Origin: Bacteroidota bacterium | Lineage (GTDB): Bacteria > Bacteroidota > Bacteroidia > Bacteroidales > UBA10428 | Length of the DNA stretch: 43,905 bases | Assembly (NCBI GenBank): GCA_003252385.1 | Contig: QKEH01000083.1 | Span: forward strand, 1-43,905 | Reading direction: 5' to 3' | In this document: one piece after another, positions 8,150 to 16,915 of the stretch | Layout: each line of letters opens with the position of its first letter | Numbering within the stretch: the stretch's first letter is position 1 | Notes under the pieces: model-generated | Databases searched by the model: none | Seen by the model: only the letters and a program-made list of their open reading frames with translations | What the model was told of the DNA's origin: nothing | Made by a program: the position numbers and the translations under genes

Positions 8150-9221
8150 GTTTTTTAACTACATAACGCCAAAAAAATGCGAAGATTTCCCTGGGGCTGT
8201 AAATTGTAAATAAATATTTCAACTCCGAAAAAGATCTGTAGCGAATGGATTGGTACAGTAAGTATTTTATCCAACGTTCATCCATCTTCAGGTAGTTCAC
8301 GGACTGCTCCCTGATGTCCTGTCGGATACGCTCCTGACGGGTCTGCTCCTGTAGCAGTTCATCCGGTGTAAATGGTACCAGGCTGAAATCGGGATCTAAC
8401 CTGAAATATTCGAAATGGGTCGACACCCTCCCATCAGCGTCGAACGACAAGCACAGAATGGAAGCGATCCGGGATAGCGGGAATGGCTCGTCAAAAATAA
8501 AATTCCCCAGCGAAGGAACGAAGATTTTTCCGGCCACTTCGAGAGCCGGTTGCGGCAAATGGGGATGATGACCGATTACCCCGGTGATGCGCGGATTATC
8601 CTGTATCCACTGTTTCATAAGTTTTACCAGGGCGGGTATGGGGTAAGGATGATAGTCGATTCCCCAGTGGGGCAAAAGGAAAATATGGGTGAAGGAATGG
8701 TCGAGTTGATCCAGGGCCAGCTGAACCGTATACTGCTCGAGACAGGCCACTCCGAAGTGTTTGTCTCCGGCCAGACGGGTAAAAGGAAGGAAGGCATTAA
8801 AGGCAAGAAAGGCGATCTTAAACCGATCCAGCTCCACCACCACCGGACGGAGGGCTTCCCCAACATTCATTCCGGCACCCGTGCTTTGAATGCCTCTGTT
8901 TTGGAGGGCTTGCAAGGTGCATCGGAGGCCATCGGCACCAAAATCGGTCATGTGATTATTGGCCAGTGTTACGCCTCCAAAACCCATTTGTACCAGAACA
9001 TCGGCATATGCTGGTGGCAGGCCAAAGGTAAGATGAGGGTCTTTGCCTTTCATGGGCGCCCCCTGCATCAGAAAAGGTGCTTCCAGGTTCCCCAACAGAA
9101 AATCGAAGGAACGAAGCAAAGGGGAAACCCCTGCCATGATGTGTTCAACGCCCTGCTCATCCAGGACAGTGCGCACACCGCGCCCCAGCATGATATCTCC
9201 AACCAGGCCAATTCGTTTCAT
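8142..9221 (-). CDS. CapA-like metallophosphatase-fold protein (poly-gamma-glutamate capsule family)
   Basis: A 359-residue protein with every CapA-domain motif: GDIMLGRGV near the start, GNLEAPF, LANNHMTDFG, LLPHWGIDYHPYP and GVIGHHPHLPQPALE. The fold is that of calcineurin-like metallophosphatases and the family includes CapA/PgsA, needed for poly-gamma-glutamate capsule production and attachment. No signal peptide or membrane segment is visible, unlike PgsA, which suggests a cytoplasmic variant. The start at ATG 9221 gives a 4-nt ATGA overlap with the ATP-grasp gene; upstream in-frame starts at 9242 or 9299 would overlap more. Its coupling to an ATP-grasp ligase and an asparagine-synthase-like gene suggests a joint role in amino-acid decoration (inference). 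Confidence 0.87.
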   Translation of the reverse strand: MKRIGLVGDIMLGRGVRTVLDEQGVEHIMAGVSPLLRSFDFLLGNLEAPFLMQGAPMKGKDPHLTFGLPPAYADVLVQMGFGGVTLANNHMTDFGADGLRCTLQALQNRGIQSTGAGMNVGEALRPVVVELDRFKIAFLAFNAFLPFTRLAGDKHFGVACLEQYTVQLALDQLDHSFTHIFLLPHWGIDYHPYPIPALVKLMKQWIQDNPRITGVIGHHPHLPQPALEVAGKIFVPSLGNFIFDEPFPLSRIASILCLSFDADGRVSTHFEYFRLDPDFSLVPFTPDELLQEQTRQERIRQDIREQSVNYLKMDERWIKYLLYQSIRYRSFSELKYLFTIYSPREIFAFFWRYVVKKHD

Positions 9222-10357
9222 GGTTTTTTCTTTTGTATCCATCCCATAGAATACAGGAAAGGCCGGAGATCGTCCCAGGCCAACAAGCCCCAGGAGCACA
9301 CTCTAAACGGAAAGCGCAGTGCTTCCATAACCTTAAGTTCCCCGGACTTAAATGCCTTCCACGCGGCCAGCACATCGGCCGGAAAATCGACCCAATCGGT
9401 GGAAAGCCGGTAGGTTTTGTCCGCTACGGTTTCCTTTGAAGTGCCATCGTGGTAGGCCAGCATGGGGAAGTTTATTCCCAGAGCTTCGGCAAGTCCAATT
9501 TGCTGCCAAACCCTGGCGTTGATTTCGATAAATTTGTACGAATCGTCTCGTGGATCGTATTTGAATTCGACGTTGGCAAAACCCTTCCAGTTTAAGGCTT
9601 CCAGAATTCTACGGGAAAGTTCCTCAACCACAGGATTACTCACCGTACGCACCCGGGTGGCCGAGCCAAACTGAGCCGGGTACTGTCTTATTTTTTGAAT
9701 CGTGAAGCTCTGAATCCGTTCCCCACTCAGGTTGTAATAAAACGAGGACTCAAAGTTATTAGAAGCGGGGCCGGGCACAATTTCCTGGATTACAATCTCC
9801 ATGCCCGATTGTCGTACCTTCTCCAGGGTTTCATTTAGCTGTTCTTTTGTATCGACCCGAAAGCCCTTGTTTGGAAATATCTTCTTCCACAGTTGGATGT
9901 GCCGGGGTTTAATAAAAGCAGGCAGCTGAACCTGTGCACTATCATTTTCTGCCCCTGTACGGTATTCCCAGGTGGTTGGCAGGGCTATTCCCATAGACCG
10001 GACCAGTTCAAACTGACTGTTTTTATCCAATATCCGGACAAGCACTTCTTTATCGGGCAAATTCAGCCGGCAGGTGTCAGGCAGTCGATCTCCGTAGTGC
10101 AACAGGAAAGTCAGATATTCATCGTTCGAAGGAATAATACACACATTGCCCAAGGGCTTTACCCACTCGGTCAGAAACGAAAGCAACTGAACCGGTTCTG
10201 CAGAAGGATGCGGACACAAGCATTTACTTCCATAACGGGAGTAAAAGCCCGGATTCCGCGGATTATAATCCATAAAGTAAACCGGAATTCCTTTTCGGGC
10301 GAGGGCTCTGCAAACATACAAGCCCGTATCAAACCAACCGAGTACCAGGGTAATCAT
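9218..10357 (-). CDS. ATP-grasp ligase (carboxylate-amine ligase type)
   Basis: A 379-residue protein starting MITLVLGWFDTGLYVCRALARKG, a pre-ATP-grasp dinucleotide-fold segment, followed by IIPSNDEYLTFLL, LPAFIKPRHIQLWKK (ATP-binding lysine region), IVIQEIVPGP (hinge) and VEFKYDPRDDSYKFIEINAR with the Glu and Asn that bind magnesium in ATP-grasp enzymes. These enzymes activate a carboxylate as acyl phosphate and join it to an amine. Close relatives occur in many surface polysaccharide loci with unknown substrates. It sits 10 nt after the GNAT gene and overlaps the CapA-like gene by 4 nt. A role in attaching an amino acid to a sugar is plausible but not shown. Confidence 0.87.
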   Translation of the reverse strand: MITLVLGWFDTGLYVCRALARKGIPVYFMDYNPRNPGFYSRYGSKCLCPHPSAEPVQLLSFLTEWVKPLGNVCIIPSNDEYLTFLLHYGDRLPDTCRLNLPDKEVLVRILDKNSQFELVRSMGIALPTTWEYRTGAENDSAQVQLPAFIKPRHIQLWKKIFPNKGFRVDTKEQLNETLEKVRQSGMEIVIQEIVPGPASNNFESSFYYNLSGERIQSFTIQKIRQYPAQFGSATRVRTVSNPVVEELSRRILEALNWKGFANVEFKYDPRDDSYKFIEINARVWQQIGLAEALGINFPMLAYHDGTSKETVADKTYRLSTDWVDFPADVLAAWKAFKSGELKVMEALRFPFRVCSWGLLAWDDLRPFLYSMGWIQKKKP

Positions 10358-10367
10358 GCTAAATGAG

Positions 10368-10982
10368 TTACTTTAATAGGGATTCCAGGGGTAAAAGCAC
10401 CTTTCGGGCCATATGTAACCGCATTCCCAGAAACTGGTACAGATGGAACACCGTGTATATATGCCTAAAACCGAGTTTCAGATGGGTTTTAACGGACACC
10501 ATGTTGTGCGGCATAACCCACAACCATATGGTAGTATATCCGCGAGCCATAAGCCATTGACAAGCTGATTCAAACAAGGCCGGATAGCAACCTTTCCCCC
10601 GGAACTGTTCCCGGGTATATACATCGTAGATGGCCACCTCACCTGGTAGCAGTTTTCTTTTAACCCGCACCGGTGCCAGATGGGCTATTTTCTCCGAAAT
10701 AAACAAATACCCAACCACCTCGTTGTCAACCTTCTGAACCAGACAATAATCGCCCATAGCAAAACGCCGGTTGACTTCCTGAAGGTAGCGCGAGTGCCCG
10801 CTGGATTTTTGAATCCGCTCATCAATCAGGTTTTTAATAGATTCCAAATCCCTTACTACCGTATCGGGAGCCAGGACTACAGTCGAAGCGGGTGGCCCGA
10901 ACAGCTGCAGTTTAGTCAGGTATACTGCGGTATGGTGAAACGTAAGGTGTCCCATAAGCTTGATTAGTAGTCTTTTTACCAT
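10368..10982 (-). CDS. GNAT family N-acetyltransferase
   Basis: A 204-residue protein whose central part fits the GNAT fold: NEVVGYLFISE (strand 4 region), GEVAIYDVYTREQFRGKGCYPALF (motif A, with the R-x-x-G-x-G/A-type pyrophosphate-binding loop RGKGCY) and VKTHLKLGFRHIYT near the end. It should transfer an acetyl or other acyl group from CoA to an amine. In this cluster the acceptor may be an amino sugar or an amino acid substituent. Start at 10982 is taken because it is the first ATG; MGHLTF at 10955 is an alternative. A 114-nt gap separates it from the deacetylase gene upstream. Confidence 0.83.
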   Translation of the reverse strand: MVKRLLIKLMGHLTFHHTAVYLTKLQLFGPPASTVVLAPDTVVRDLESIKNLIDERIQKSSGHSRYLQEVNRRFAMGDYCLVQKVDNEVVGYLFISEKIAHLAPVRVKRKLLPGEVAIYDVYTREQFRGKGCYPALFESACQWLMARGYTTIWLWVMPHNMVSVKTHLKLGFRHIYTVFHLYQFLGMRLHMARKVLLPLESLLK

Positions 10983-11096
10983 AAACGTATTCGATACGAG
11001 GTGGTGGTTATCACTTTGATCCGTGATGCGGAAGCCGAATGACCGAAAGCGACAGGCCGCAAAGCACTTCTTCTGCGAAGTGGAAGAGTTCCCCTG

Positions 11097-12089
11097 CTAT
11101 TGAATCTGCTTGTTCAGCCATTCAAAATAGTTGCCTGTGGTGGTAATCCAAATTTCGTTCCTGTGCCGGTCGAGGTGTTGGAATAAATGGGTAAAGGTAT
11201 CGTTCAGGAAATCCGAAGGAATAGACGGATGGAACCAAAAACAGCATACCGAGCGGTTTTTAATAGCCCGATCGACCACCTTTTTATAGCGGTAATTATG
11301 ATACTGAATACTCCAGTGACTACGGAAGTTCATCTGCAGGGTACTTTTTAACTCCCAAATGGATCCGGGATGCAACAAAGGGTATCCCAGTGTATTTCCA
11401 TAATCAGTCCGAAACGAAGTGATACCTAAATCGGCCAAAACGGCAATATTCCCAATAGTATGAGCCGGATGCACAAAACTGCGAAGCTGCACCCCAAAAG
11501 CGGTTGCAGCTTGTTGGCAGGCTTGTATCTCGGCACGAAGCACCCCGGAAGGGCAATGGGCATCGCTGCAGTCGATATGCGAGAAAGTATGGCAGGCCAT
11601 CTCGTGCCCTGCCTGAGAGTCTAAAATCTGCCGTATCAAATCCGGAGCATACCACTCCGGAGCCTGTTGGTAATGGCTGCACGGATCGTTTGCAAACCAG
11701 TCCTTTTCCTTATAGTGCCAGTATTGGTTCTCAAAGAAAGGCAAGCGGGGCAGTTCGGCATGTGCTACATCGTTCGACCGGTTGCATTGTTCCAGGAACA
11801 AGTGCCCTACCGTAGCCCAGGTGATGGGAATGGCATACCGGTCGCAGAGTTGCAAGATATGTGGTATATTGGCGCGTTCCGTTCGGGCATGCTGCAATGC
11901 CTTTTGAAGCGGTTGTTCACTGCTCTTTGAGAATTGCCAGGCCCAGGCCAGTTCAAAATCGGCCTGAAGTAAAAATACGGCCTTATAGGGCTCCGGAACG
12001 TATTGGAACCGGCCATCGGGAAGTTCCAATCTCGGATTGCGATGGAGCTCAAAATTAATTTTACTAAGCTGCGACTTAAGGTATTGCAT
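11097..12089 (-). CDS. Polysaccharide deacetylase-like protein (NodB fold)
   Basis: A 330-residue protein of the polysaccharide deacetylase (CE4/NodB) superfamily. The first motif appears as LLQADFELAWAW near residue 42 (Asp/Glu in place of the classic TFDDG), followed by IPITWATVGHLFLE, the zinc-binding HTFSH in GHEMACHTFSHID near residue 166 and RSFVHPAHT. No signal peptide is seen, so a cytoplasmic enzyme acting on a lipid-linked or nucleotide-linked intermediate is more likely than one acting on finished polymer. It begins 5 nt after the GT2 gene. Deacetylation of an N-acetylated sugar would create free amines for the acyltransferases of this cluster (inference). Confidence 0.83.
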   Translation of the reverse strand: MQYLKSQLSKINFELHRNPRLELPDGRFQYVPEPYKAVFLLQADFELAWAWQFSKSSEQPLQKALQHARTERANIPHILQLCDRYAIPITWATVGHLFLEQCNRSNDVAHAELPRLPFFENQYWHYKEKDWFANDPCSHYQQAPEWYAPDLIRQILDSQAGHEMACHTFSHIDCSDAHCPSGVLRAEIQACQQAATAFGVQLRSFVHPAHTIGNIAVLADLGITSFRTDYGNTLGYPLLHPGSIWELKSTLQMNFRSHWSIQYHNYRYKKVVDRAIKNRSVCCFWFHPSIPSDFLNDTFTHLFQHLDRHRNEIWITTTGNYFEWLNKQIQ

Positions 12090-12094
12090 GAGTG

Positions 12095-13003
12095 CTATTT
12101 GCTAAGTAGCCATCCGGCAGGAAGAACGGTTAGCGAGAGAAATTTTATGCCCACCGGACGCATATCCTTGAGCGCCTGCCAGCCAGAAATGCCAGCCAAA
12201 AAAGAAAACTTCCAGTACGAAACCATGATCTTTAAAACCAGTATGGGTTGAAACCCCAGGTGGGGCAGATAGTGGTTTAAAAAGTCGAGTTGCACCTGCC
12301 TTTTCCCCAGTGCGAATTTGCCCTTGGATTTGGTAGTATGCATCAAACTGGTACTCGAATGATCGACATAGTATATGCGAAGATTCTCGTTGATGTACAA
12401 AGCCGGATACTTATGATACATCCTATACCAGATCAACGATTCCGGGCTGAACTTTTCGTCCACGGGGAAAGGAAACTCTCGCATGATATCCGTTCGGATA
12501 AAGCCCCACTTTTCGCCCTTGATTTTTTTTCGGAAAGCGATTTCAAACAAATCGGACACCCAGGGCGATTGCGGAAAAGGATCGCCCAGAAAATTATGGT
12601 GCTGATCGACACAGTTGCATTTAACCCCCTGCAGGCGTTGTCTTTGATCGTGGGACAAACCATACCAGGCCAGGGCAAATTTCTCCAACGCATCCGGGGT
12701 AATTTCATCATCGGCATGGGCAATAAGAAAAAGCTCCCCCCGGGCTTGCTCCACAGCAAGATTCATGGAAGCATTAAACCCAATGTTCTCCGCCAGAGGC
12801 AGGTAGCGAATGGTAAGGATGCTGTTGCTTTGGCAGATCTCCTCAATTTTTTGGTGCGACTGGTCTTTGGAGCCATCGTTAATGATGAGCCATTCAAACT
12901 GGGTATAGCTTTGTTTTGCCAAACAGGCATACAAACGCTGTATGGTGCTTTCGCTATTAAAAACCGGGGTGTAAACGGTAAAAATGATATTTTCTGAAGT
13001 CAT
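12095..13003 (-). CDS. Glycosyltransferase family 2
   Basis: A 302-residue inverting glycosyltransferase of the GT-A fold. YTPVFNSESTIQRLYACL and FEWLIINDGSKDQS form the nucleotide-binding start of GT2 enzymes, and LIAHADDEITPDALE near residue 96 carries the DxD-like metal motif. The C-terminal quarter lacks obvious membrane helices. It begins 2 nt after the stop of the STELLO-like gene. Donor and acceptor sugars cannot be inferred. Confidence 0.92.
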   Translation of the reverse strand: MTSENIIFTVYTPVFNSESTIQRLYACLAKQSYTQFEWLIINDGSKDQSHQKIEEICQSNSILTIRYLPLAENIGFNASMNLAVEQARGELFLIAHADDEITPDALEKFALAWYGLSHDQRQRLQGVKCNCVDQHHNFLGDPFPQSPWVSDLFEIAFRKKIKGEKWGFIRTDIMREFPFPVDEKFSPESLIWYRMYHKYPALYINENLRIYYVDHSSTSLMHTTKSKGKFALGKRQVQLDFLNHYLPHLGFQPILVLKIMVSYWKFSFLAGISGWQALKDMRPVGIKFLSLTVLPAGWLLSK

Positions 13004-13005
13004 CC

Positions 13006-13998
13006 CTATGCGCTCGTTAAGACGGCAATTGTTTCAATCCAGCTTTCCACCAGTTGCAGTTCGATACGGTCAAACAGCCCGTTGTCGGTAAGTACTTTAT
13101 AGCAATGAAATAAATCCGCTCCCGGTTCGCCACTTAGTTCCAGTTCGGCAAGCAGCCTGATAATCCGGTTATTGTTTAGGTAGCCGGGCACCTCATCCTC
13201 AAAATCTTTAATGAGGCTGTGTTCGTTTCTGGCCTGAACCACCGTAGCATTGTGAAACACAATGCCGCCCTGGTTCTGCCACAAGCACCGCTGGGCAATG
13301 AAAGATCGCCAGATATCGGTCATCCGGAAAGAACAGGTTGCCGGCAGGTACAAATACATAAAGGCTTCCTTCCGAAACAGGGTGTTTTGCGAGTTAAAAG
13401 GACACCAGGTGCCGGTATGGAGCAAAACCGCTTCGCGCTGGTCGAAGGTAAAAGGCAGCTGGCGCGTAAGCCTGAAAACCGCATCCACATCGGGATTATC
13501 GTTGGCCAAACCCTGAAATATCAGAGGCTGTAAAGCTGCCTCTTCCACCCGGGGTTGAAAAAGGTCTTGTATGTTTTCCAACGGAAGCCCGCGGGGCCAA
13601 ATGTCCTGATCGGTAAACCACCGGTATACATTCAACCAGCCCGGAGATGTTGTTGCACTCAGTCCCAGTTTAGGTTGGGGTGGCTCCCCCCAAAATGCTT
13701 CCAGGGGCATGTTGTCATCATCGGTTTCCTGAATGGCGGTGGCTCCCTGCTCAATGGCACGCAGGTATGCAATGTTCTTCCTGCAATAATGCCTCTCCGG
13801 AAGTATGGAGGCAAAACGGGGAAAAAGGCTTCGCTGCTGCTCAATGCTTAAGAATTCACAACCCGGTATGTGAAAATCGGCCGGCGATTTGGTATCGCCC
13901 GCCAGAATGAAGGTATAACCCCTTTTAAGCGACTCTTCAGCCAAAACCCGCAACACCGGATTGGGCTTGCTGATACTGGTAACTACTATTGCTCTCAT
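13006..13998 (-). CDS. STELLO/DUF288 family putative glycosyltransferase
   Basis: A 330-residue protein starting MRAIVVTSISKPNPVLRVLA. The segment HYCRKNIAYLRAIEQGATAI followed by QETDDDN near residue 96 matches the signature of the DUF288/STELLO family, known from plant Golgi proteins that affect cellulose synthase assembly and from nematodes. The TDDDN motif resembles a GT-A metal-binding site. Family activity has not been firmly established to my knowledge. The ATG at 13998 overlaps the previous stop by 4 nt (ATGA); an upstream in-frame start at 14031 is less likely. It probably contributes a transferase step in this polysaccharide pathway. Confidence 0.8.
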   Translation of the reverse strand: MRAIVVTSISKPNPVLRVLAEESLKRGYTFILAGDTKSPADFHIPGCEFLSIEQQRSLFPRFASILPERHYCRKNIAYLRAIEQGATAIQETDDDNMPLEAFWGEPPQPKLGLSATTSPGWLNVYRWFTDQDIWPRGLPLENIQDLFQPRVEEAALQPLIFQGLANDNPDVDAVFRLTRQLPFTFDQREAVLLHTGTWCPFNSQNTLFRKEAFMYLYLPATCSFRMTDIWRSFIAQRCLWQNQGGIVFHNATVVQARNEHSLIKDFEDEVPGYLNNNRIIRLLAELELSGEPGADLFHCYKVLTDNGLFDRIELQLVESWIETIAVLTSA

Positions 13999-15062
13999 AT
14001 TCGCTGCGAATATAGGTCTTCCAATTGACAAATTACTTTTTCCCGGCTGTAGCGGTTCCTAATAGTGGCCCGGGCTTGAAGCTGCACCCTGCCAAACAAC
14101 TCGTTATCATGGCGCAGGCGGGTTACAATGGAGCATAGTTCGTCGGCTCTACCGGCGTGGAACAAGAAGCCATTAACCCCATCGTCGATTACCTCCCTGC
14201 TTCCTCCCAGGTCGGTGGCCACAGGAACCAACCCATGTGCCATATATTCCAACAGCGAATTGGATAAACCCTCCTGGAATTCCGGAGTGGAACAAAGCAC
14301 CCCAATCTGGCAGCGGCAGAGATACTCCGAAATCCGGCTGGTAAAACCGGTAAAAACTATGCGATCGTGCAGATCAGGATGGTTCCGGCTTACAAAGTCC
14401 TTCCACCTGTTCAAATTACTGCCTCCCCCAAGCAAGTAAGCTCTGTGTATACTATCTTGTTGAAGCAAAAGAACCGCTGCCTGGATAAAAGTTTCGTGAT
14501 CCTTATACTGCGAAAAATTCGCCACCATGATCATGTTCATTTCTCCGCTTTCGGCATCGCACTCTATGGTTGGCATGGAAACCAGGTTGGGCACAATGTC
14601 CCCGTTCACTTTATAGTACCTGAGCCCGGCTGCGGTATTGGCAAGTACCCGGTCGGCCCGTTTCATAAAAAACCGCCGGAAATGGAATACCAACCCCTTG
14701 TCTACGCCTGCATCGCGAATGGATCCATCGATAAAGGTCACCCGGTGAAAACGTGCCCAGGGGTAAACGTAAAACGAAGCCAGCGAATCCCAGGTATGCA
14801 CCAAATCGGGATTGAACTCTTTAAACACCCGCCCCATGCATACCAGCGGATGGATCTTATTTTTCTTACTTACAAAGCGGTAGAAATCCACCGAGTCCTT
14901 CACTTGTTCGGAATACACCTGGTTTTCGCCAAACGTAAGTACTCCCAGTACAAAGCGGGAACGATCCATGTTCAGAACTACCTGGGTTAGCTGACGTTCC
15001 ATACCGCCTCCCCCAAGTCCCGAAATCACATATAAAATCCGTTCTGCCGGTTTATTTGCCAT
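13995..15062 (-). CDS. Glycosyltransferase family 4
   Basis: A 355-residue GT-B enzyme. LYVISGLGGGGMERQLTQVV is the N-terminal glycine-rich loop typical of GT4 proteins; MIMVANFSQYKDHETFIQAAVLL and RAYLLGGGSN mark the nucleotide-binding domain, and the EX7E pair occurs in EFQEGLSNSLLEYMAHGLVPV. Start at ATG 15062 (MANKPAERI) overlaps the asnB stop by 11 nt; a longer frame to 15113 lies entirely within asnB. Sugar specificity unknown. Confidence 0.92.
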   Translation of the reverse strand: MANKPAERILYVISGLGGGGMERQLTQVVLNMDRSRFVLGVLTFGENQVYSEQVKDSVDFYRFVSKKNKIHPLVCMGRVFKEFNPDLVHTWDSLASFYVYPWARFHRVTFIDGSIRDAGVDKGLVFHFRRFFMKRADRVLANTAAGLRYYKVNGDIVPNLVSMPTIECDAESGEMNMIMVANFSQYKDHETFIQAAVLLLQQDSIHRAYLLGGGSNLNRWKDFVSRNHPDLHDRIVFTGFTSRISEYLCRCQIGVLCSTPEFQEGLSNSLLEYMAHGLVPVATDLGGSREVIDDGVNGFLFHAGRADELCSIVTRLRHDNELFGRVQLQARATIRNRYSREKVICQLEDLYSQRI

Positions 15063-16914
15063 GCTGCTGCAACCACTCATTAAAGAACAACAACGACCAT
15101 AGTTTACCTCCAAAGTCGCGCTTTCCGCTCAAATGAATGGCGAGAATCTCTTGTACATACTTGCGGTTAAAATAGTGGTACAGGGGAGCCTGAGGCATCA
15201 ATAAAACCTCCTTACAGTAAGCGGCCAGTTCGTTTTTGAACCATGCCGACAAGGGCGCTACAAATCCGGTTTTTTTATGGTTGAAAATAGAGGGCGGAAG
15301 GTACTTTGCCATGGCCTGTTTCAGAATAATTTTCCGTTGATGGCCTTCCAGTTTATAGTGTACGGGAATGCTGAAACTCAACTCTGCAAAAACATGATCG
15401 AGCAGGGGAACCCGCACTTCAAGGGAGTGCGCCATACTGGCCCGATCCACTTTGGTAAGTATATCCTCGGGCAGGTAGCTGAGCATATCGGTCAGTTGCA
15501 ATCCGGCCAGATATTCCGGACCCAGATGGCTGTTTAGCAACGCCACCCGGTCGGTTTCGGCTCTATAGCTTCCCAATTCTTCCCGTATCAGGGGGGTATA
15601 AAGTTTTTGTCGCTCGTAATTGTGCCACATGGCCGAAAAGGCCGGAGCCTCATTCGCCTGCTTGGAGAGGAGCAAAAGCATCTTTTTGCCCCGTACCCCG
15701 TCGGGGATACACTGAAGCCCCCCTGCGAAAAGAGTTTGCCGAACGAACCGGGGCAGTTGGTTTCGGGTTTTCATGTTAAGAAACCGCTCGTACAAATCGT
15801 AGCCCGCAAAAAGTTCATCGCCTCCATCGCCGGAAAGAGCCACTGTAACCGTTTCGCGCGCAAATTGCGAAACATACCAGGTAGGTATGGCTGAATAATC
15901 GGCAAAGGGCTCATCGTAGGCCTGTACCAGTTTGGGGAGTATTTCGACGGAATTGGCCTGAATGATCCGTGCACTATGATGGGTTTTCAGCTGCGCAGCC
16001 AACTCCTGCGCATAGGGCATTTCGTTAAAGGTATTTTCCTGAAACCCGATGGTAAAAGTGTTGACCGGACGCGACGATTGTTCCTGCATCAGGCTCACCA
16101 CCGAGCTGGAATCGATTCCCCCGCTTAAAAAGGCACCAATGGGCACATCGCTGATCATGTGAAGATTCACGGTGTTTTTTAACTCCGCTTCAATCATCTC
16201 CTGCCATTCGGCTGCCGTTTTGGTGTTATCGGGGCGGTAGGCGGGCTTCCAATAGTTGCGGTACGAAACAGGAACTGACTGACGGGTGCTGATAGTCATG
16301 GTGTGGCCTGGTAACAGTTTTCGAACCGACTTGTAAATACTTCGTTCCCGGTCAATGTATCCGTAGGTGAAATAATTGTCGAAGGCTTCCAGATCCATAG
16401 TACGTGGAAGCTGTGGGTCGGTGAGCAGCGTTTTCATTTCGGAACCCCAAAGCACCCGGTCGGGCAAAATGGCATAGTACAAGGGTTTAATCCCAAAGCG
16501 GTCGCGCGCAAAAAAGAGTTTTTCCCGGGCTTTATCGTAAATAACAAAAGCAAACATGCCCCGAAGATGATCCACACAACTTTCGCCATACACTTCATAC
16601 AAACCCAGAATAACCTCCGTGTCGCTCTGGGAGTGGAAGGTATAGCCCATGCCCAACAGTTTGCTCCGCTGCTCCCTGAAATTGTATATCTCGCCGTTAA
16701 AGGTAATCCACAAACTGCCTTTTGCATTGGACATGGGTTGGTGCCCGGTTGGCAAATCAATGATACTCAGCCGTCGAAAGCCAAGACCCACCTGTTTATC
16801 GAGCATATATCCACAGTCATCGGGACCCCGGTGTACAATGGCATCGGCCATGAGTTTCAGCTCGGGTTCGTTTACCGGGCCGGTATAAGAAAGCTTTCCG
16901 CAGATACCGCACAT
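15052..16914 (-). CDS. asnB: Asparagine synthetase (glutamine-hydrolysing), surface-polysaccharide type
   Basis: A 620-residue class II glutamine amidotransferase. MCGICG gives the nucleophilic Cys2; IVHRGPDD, FNGEIYNF and ARDRFGIKPLYY are the conserved glutaminase motifs; FLSGGIDSSSVVSL near residue 264 is the intact ATP-pyrophosphatase loop, and ALSGDGGDELFAGYDLYER and VRVPLLDH follow. The family forms an amide from a carboxylate using glutamine nitrogen; in sugar clusters the target may be a uronic acid or an amino acid rather than aspartate. It begins 1 nt after the upstream GT4 stop. Unlike the protein at 6305-8149, all catalytic motifs are present. Confidence 0.93.
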   Translation of the reverse strand: MCGICGKLSYTGPVNEPELKLMADAIVHRGPDDCGYMLDKQVGLGFRRLSIIDLPTGHQPMSNAKGSLWITFNGEIYNFREQRSKLLGMGYTFHSQSDTEVILGLYEVYGESCVDHLRGMFAFVIYDKAREKLFFARDRFGIKPLYYAILPDRVLWGSEMKTLLTDPQLPRTMDLEAFDNYFTYGYIDRERSIYKSVRKLLPGHTMTISTRQSVPVSYRNYWKPAYRPDNTKTAAEWQEMIEAELKNTVNLHMISDVPIGAFLSGGIDSSSVVSLMQEQSSRPVNTFTIGFQENTFNEMPYAQELAAQLKTHHSARIIQANSVEILPKLVQAYDEPFADYSAIPTWYVSQFARETVTVALSGDGGDELFAGYDLYERFLNMKTRNQLPRFVRQTLFAGGLQCIPDGVRGKKMLLLLSKQANEAPAFSAMWHNYERQKLYTPLIREELGSYRAETDRVALLNSHLGPEYLAGLQLTDMLSYLPEDILTKVDRASMAHSLEVRVPLLDHVFAELSFSIPVHYKLEGHQRKIILKQAMAKYLPPSIFNHKKTGFVAPLSAWFKNELAAYCKEVLLMPQAPLYHYFNRKYVQEILAIHLSGKRDFGGKLWSLLFFNEWLQQHGK

Positions 16915-16915
16915 A

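Noticed and set aside
8550-9413. Long 287-codon open frame on the plus strand
   Set aside because: It lies fully opposite the well-supported CapA-like and ATP-grasp genes; its translation has no domain pattern and is the usual antisense shadow of GC-richer coding DNA.
11065-11082. Hairpin CACTTC/GAAGTG upstream of the GNAT gene
   Set aside because: Only 6 bp and no T-run; too weak to call a terminator or regulatory element.
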